Assembly (NCBI RefSeq): GCF_005519465.1
Contig: NZ_CP027858.1
Span: 806,001 to 870,000 of the forward strand
Direction of reading: 5' to 3'
Length of the DNA stretch: 64,000 nucleotides
DNA from: Streptomyces clavuligerus
GTDB taxonomy: Bacteria > Actinomycetota > Actinomycetes > Streptomycetales > Streptomycetaceae
In this document: one piece after another, positions 61,408 through 64,000 of the stretch
Layout: each line of letters begins with the position of its first letter
Position numbering within the stretch: the first letter of the stretch is position 1
Notes under the pieces: model-generated
What the model was told of the DNA's origin: nothing
Seen by the model: only the letters and a program-made list of their open reading frames with translations
Databases searched by the model: none
Program-made: the position numbers and the translations under genes

Positions 61408-61425
61408 CGTCCTCACGCTAGGACG
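61408..61425 (-). promoter_or_regulatory. Inverted repeat upstream of the alpha/beta-hydrolase gene
   Basis: CGTCCT (61408-61413) and AGGACG (61420-61425) form a dyad around six bases, 41-58 bases before the start codon. On the minus strand TAGCGT overlaps it. It is a candidate operator. Confidence 0.45.
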
Positions 61426-61474
61426 GCTCCGGGAACCTTGCCACCGCTGCCGCCCGCCCCCTGCCGGGCCCCGG

Positions 61475-61795
61475 TCACGGGCCCGGATCGCCGAACCCGT
61501 CGACCGCGCTCCGCACCTGCATCAGCGCCGGTCCCAGCGCGCTCACCGAGCCGATCGCCCCCGCCACCAGGAGCAGGGAGCGGCGCATCCGCTGGAGCTC
61601 CGTCGGTCCGGCCGCCGCCAGCACGGCGAGGGCCGCCAGCTCCCGGTCGGCGATCTCCCGGTCGGGGAAGCGGCCGGGGTGCCCGGCCAGCTCGCGGCGG
61701 AGCCGCCGCACAGCGGCCCCCAATGCCGTCACCTGTGAGTCCCGTGTCTCCGTACCGCTTTCCGTCACCGGCGTCTGCCCCACGCTGCGCAACAA
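61475..61795 (-). CDS. Small protein of unknown function, DUF5955-like
   Basis: This protein of about 106 residues contains VTALGAAVRRLRRELAGHPG, FPDREIADRELAALAVLAAAG and RMRRSLLLVAGAIGSVSALG. It looks helical, with a moderately hydrophobic C-terminal helix. From memory it resembles a Streptomyces family named DUF5955; this is unchecked. The TTG at 61795 has GGGGGAG nearby; a GTG at 61813 is also possible. Confidence 0.65.
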   Translation of the reverse strand: MLRSVGQTPVTESGTETRDSQVTALGAAVRRLRRELAGHPGRFPDREIADRELAALAVLAAAGPTELQRMRRSLLLVAGAIGSVSALGPALMQVRSAVDGFGDPGP

Positions 61796-61833
61796 AAGCT
61801 CTCCCCCTCGCACACCTCCGGAACGGTCCGCAC

Positions 61834-61851
61834 GACCGTCAGTCGACGGTC
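61834..61851. promoter_or_regulatory. Inverted repeat upstream of the DUF5955-like gene
   Basis: GACCGT (61834-61839) and ACGGTC (61846-61851) form a dyad around CAGTCG, 39-56 bases before the proposed start. Function unknown. Confidence 0.4.
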
Positions 61852-62376
61852 AACCACCCAGAGTTGCGGGCAAGTTAACGGCATGAGGTGCGGTACGCGC
61901 CACTCCGAGGAATGAATTCTGGCCTACGGCTGTACGGGTTCGGTCGCATTGCGCCAAACGGTCATCCCGGCGTGCGCGCGATGCGTTCGCGCCCGGTCCC
62001 TGTGCCGCCCTGCGGCCGACCACACCGCTCACGTGCCCGGCTCCGGACAAACGGCCGGACCGAGGCCCCGAGGGGCCGCCGGACCCGCCCGCCCGCTGGG
62101 GCCTCCGGTGCCGATGGGGCGTACGGGAACGGGGGCAAAGGCGCTGATCCGGCCATCGGACGGCGGAATCCGCCGTTGTGGCGCCGTCCCGTTTCTGCCC
62201 GGGCGCTCCGCCAGGATGGGGTTCCTGGGGTGAACGGGTCCCACCGGTTCGACAGAGCCGTGACCGAGAGTCAGCATGCGCCGCACCTGCCGACGGCCGC
62301 ACCGCCGCCGGGGCGGTGCGGCCCGCGGCCCGGGAAGCACGCCGAGAAGAAGCACAGCGGACAGACAGGAGGACGG
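61852..62376. other. Intergenic region upstream of the MobA-like gene
   Basis: This 525-base stretch has an AT-richer part at about 61855-61960 and then becomes typical GC-rich DNA. A rightward reading frame is open through it into the MobA-like gene but shows no domain, and a good ribosome binding site lies further down at 62367. A strong hairpin lies at 62295-62323. Confidence 0.5.
62295..62323 (+). terminator. 12-bp perfect hairpin before the MobA-like gene
   Basis: Bases 62295-62306 pair exactly with 62312-62323 around a five-base loop. It ends 53 bases before the start codon, so it may be a leader hairpin or attenuator, or the end of an upstream transcript. Confidence 0.55.
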
Positions 62377-63147
62377 ATGGCCGGGCGGACGACGCGGGAC
62401 GGCGAGCGGACGGGGAACGGCGGGCAGGCGGGGGACGGCGAGCGGACGACGCGGGACGGCGAGCGGACGGGGAACGGCGGGCAGGCGGGGGACGGCGAGC
62501 GGACGGGGAACGGCGAGCGGACGGGGAACGGCGAGCGGACGGGGAACGGCGGGCGGGCTCCCGTCGTCGCGGGGCTGCTGCTCGCCGCCGGGGGCGGACG
62601 CAGGCTCGGCGGCCGGCCCAAGGCCCTCCTCCCCCACCACGGCCGTCCGCTGGTCGAACACGCCGCGCGGGCCCTGCGGCAGGGCGGCTGCGCCCCGGTG
62701 TACGTCGTCCTGGGGGCGGCGGCCGACCGGGTGCGGACGGCCGCCGAGCTGCCCGGCTGTGTCCTGCTGGAGAATCCGGCGTGGTCCGAGGGCATGGGCA
62801 CATCGCTGCGCACCGGTCTTGAGGCGCTGATCGGCACGGACGCCGACGCGGCGCTGGTGGCTCTGGTGGACCAGCCGGGGGTGGGCGCGGAGGCGGTCGC
62901 GCGGGTCCGTTCCGCGTACCGCTCGCGCGCCGGCCTGGCGGCGGCCGGGTACGGGGGCGGACGCGGCCATCCGGTGCTCATCGGGGCGGACCACTGGCGG
63001 GCGGTCGCGGAGGGGGCGCGGGGCGACCGCGGGGCCCGGGACCATCTGCGGGAGCACGCCGCCTCGGTGCTGCTGGTCGAGTGCGGGGACATCGCCGACC
63101 CCTTCGACATCGACCTGCCCGGCGACCTCGGCCGTCTCGCCCCCTGA
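62377..63147 (+). CDS. MobA/MocA-like nucleotidyltransferase with repetitive N-terminus
   Basis: This 256-residue protein has an NTP-transferase domain from about residue 63: VAGLLLAAGGGRRLGGRPKALL (the LAAGxxxRxGxxK nucleotide-binding loop), LVALVDQPGVGAEAV (metal-binding Asp) and GRGHPVLIG. It resembles MocA, which makes molybdopterin cytosine dinucleotide for xanthine-dehydrogenase-type enzymes. Residues 5-60 are repeats rich in Gly, Arg, Thr and Glu (units such as TGNGER). AGGAGG four bases before the ATG supports this start, so the repeats are translated. Nearby allantoin genes make a link to purine oxidation plausible. Confidence 0.82.
   Translation: MAGRTTRDGERTGNGGQAGDGERTTRDGERTGNGGQAGDGERTGNGERTGNGERTGNGGRAPVVAGLLLAAGGGRRLGGRPKALLPHHGRPLVEHAARALRQGGCAPVYVVLGAAADRVRTAAELPGCVLLENPAWSEGMGTSLRTGLEALIGTDADAALVALVDQPGVGAEAVARVRSAYRSRAGLAAAGYGGGRGHPVLIGADHWRAVAEGARGDRGARDHLREHAASVLLVECGDIADPFDIDLPGDLGRLAP
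62389..62556 (+). repeat. In-frame minisatellite in the MobA-like gene
   Basis: A 57-bp unit (62389-62445) is repeated exactly at 62446-62502, followed by three 18-bp units (62503-62520, 62521-62538, 62539-62556, the last with one change). The 18-bp unit is a sub-repeat of the 57-bp unit. All unit lengths are multiples of three, so the reading frame survives copy-number change. Confidence 0.92.
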
Positions 63148-63618
63148 GCCGCACCCCGCCCGACATCATTCTCTCCACGGCCGAAAAAGACTCAACCGTG
63201 GCCAACTTCCTTATGGTGCAAGGAATTTCCGATCACCAGGGGCAACCCCTGACGCGGATCTCCCCTCTTCCCCTGCGAACGATCAGCCGACGGATCGTTC
63301 GACCGTTCCCGTCCCCCGTCCGCACGACGGACGGAGGACAGCCCGGGGGAAGCGACCTTCCCGACCCGGCCGGCAGCGACTCGCCCGGCACCGGTCCGGA
63401 GATGTTCCCCGGCACCGGCTTTCGCCTGCCGCATTACAGCCGGACGAATTGCACATATTGCAACCAAGCCGAGAAAACTCAATAGTTCGAGCATTTTTCT
63501 CGATTAGGTATTGCATCCCTTCAGAAACTCCAGTCACATTGGTTAAAGCTGACGATCGATCATCAATCATCGATCGTCCAACTTCCTTACTCACCAGACT
63601 CCTTGGGGGAGTGTGTCC
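63148..63618 (+). promoter_or_regulatory. Inverted-repeat-rich leader of the FAD oxidoreductase gene
   Basis: This 471-base region is AT-rich in its second half, unlike the rest of the window. It holds several hairpin-forming repeats: CAGGGG/CCCCTG (63237-63251), GAACGATC/GATCGTTC (63277-63300), TTGCA/TGCAA (63449-63463), TCGAG/CTCGA around CATTTTT (63487-63503), and the longest at 63551-63578. No gene is seen. It is probably a complex promoter and leader. Confidence 0.6.
63551..63578. promoter_or_regulatory. 10-bp perfect inverted repeat
   Basis: GACGATCGAT (63551-63560) and ATCGATCGTC (63569-63578) are exact complements around CATCAATC. It lies 41 bases before the start codon, where it could act as an operator or as a leader hairpin. 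Confidence 0.65.
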
Positions 63619-64000
63619 ATGAGCGAGAAGAACCCTCACCGCGGCGATGTCGGCCGACGTTCCGTACTGACCGGCGCCGCCGCCGTGGCCGGTGGAGCGG
63701 CCCTGTCCACGGCCCTCCCGGCGGGCGCCGCCCAGGCCGCCCCGAAGGCCGCGGCGGCCACCGCCGGTACCCGGGCCATCACGGTGCCCGATGTGATCAA
63801 CGTCGACCGCGGCGACCGCCGCTTCCCCGACCTGGTGCGGGGCAACAACCAGCGCTGGGTCGCCAACCCCGACCGGGTCGTCCTGGTCACCAACCCGCAC
63901 CAGGCCGCCCGGGTCGTCCAGGAAACGGTCTCGGCCGGAAAGCGGTTCACGGTCCGCAGCGGCGGCCACTGTTACGAGGACTTCGTCTACAGCAAGGACG
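63619..64000 (+). CDS. Tat-exported FAD-binding oxidoreductase (berberine-bridge type), partial
   Basis: The first 127 codons are present and the gene runs off the window. A twin-arginine signal (GRRSVLTGAAAVAGGAALS) leads to an Ala-rich cleavage zone near residue 45. The FAD-binding domain begins with WVANPDRVVLVTNPHQAARVVQ and RSGGHCYEDFVY, where the His of GGH is the usual covalent FAD attachment residue in berberine-bridge-type oxidases. Such exported enzymes oxidise sugars or aromatic alcohols; the substrate is unknown. A weak GGGGGAG lies ten bases before the ATG. Confidence 0.85.
   Translation, partial: MSEKNPHRGDVGRRSVLTGAAAVAGGAALSTALPAGAAQAAPKAAAATAGTRAITVPDVINVDRGDRRFPDLVRGNNQRWVANPDRVVLVTNPHQAARVVQETVSAGKRFTVRSGGHCYEDFVYSKD

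Noticed and set aside
61888..62376. In-frame upstream extension of the MobA-like protein
   Set aside because: It lacks any domain, contains a strong hairpin, and an AGGAGG ribosome binding site points to the ATG at 62377.

Overview
The window is high-GC actinobacterial DNA of the Streptomyces type. It shows extreme third-position GC, frequent GTG starts, twin-arginine (Tat) and lipoprotein exports, F420-type flavin enzymes, and dense gene packing with long perfect GC hairpins between genes. I see no rRNA, tRNA, CRISPR array, transposase, phage gene or plasmid function. It looks like ordinary chromosome rich in carbon and nitrogen catabolism. The gene neighbourhood around ccrA/meaA and pssA/psd recalls known Streptomyces chromosome arms (recollection, not checked).

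Layout. (1) 264-13153: a fused double 3-hydroxybutyryl-CoA dehydrogenase, a TetR regulator, a secreted GH95-like glycosidase, then a five-gene ethylmalonyl-CoA pathway operon (ccrA, meaA, mcl, MaoC hydratase, acyl-CoA dehydrogenase) for acetyl-CoA assimilation. (2) 13322-14825: psd-pssA, phosphatidylethanolamine synthesis, closed by a perfect 16-bp hairpin. (3) 15062-21699: glycerate kinase, then a loose group tied to ADP-ribose, NAD and alkylation repair: ADP-ribosylglycohydrolase, Nudix hydrolase, sirtuin, Ogt, Ada-AlkA fusion, macrodomain protein. (4) 21809-26272: phytoene-desaturase-like oxidoreductase, nucleotidyltransferase, inositol-monophosphatase-like enzyme, lipoate-ligase-like protein. 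(5) 26381-31092: leftward reductive pyrimidine degradation operon (beta-ureidopropionase, aminotransferase, dihydropyrimidinase, LLM flavin enzyme). (6) 31310-38271: F420/PPOX protein, divergent XRE regulator and methionine aminopeptidase, GH75 chitosanase, gamma-glutamyltransferase, a degenerate repeat array of about 640 bp, and a secreted CocE-type hydrolase. (7) 38326-41517: glutamate-type ABC importer. (8) 41649-47155: DUF6278-like protein, exonuclease III, MBL hydrolase, PcaL fusion, membrane protein, ROK kinase. (9) 47441-52738: sugar ABC operon, GntR regulator and Gfo/Idh dehydrogenase, linked by an identical 15-bp element at two promoters. (10) 52787-56913: P450, two-component system, small proteins. 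(11) 57068-60596: allantoicase, allantoinase and a divergent IclR regulator. (12) 60681-64000: alpha/beta hydrolase, small protein, a MobA-like nucleotidyltransferase carrying an in-frame minisatellite, and the start of a Tat-exported FAD oxidase cut by the window end.

The genes fit a saprophyte that scavenges C2 units, purines (allantoin), pyrimidines, glutamate, sugars and polysaccharides. No single new system stands out. The strongest unexplained signals are regulatory or repeat-based: the shared GntR-region operator, the leaderless divergent XRE/map promoter with tandem direct repeats, the three-box repeat array at 35.9-36.5 kb, the minisatellite in the MobA-like gene, and the inverted-repeat-rich leader of the last gene.
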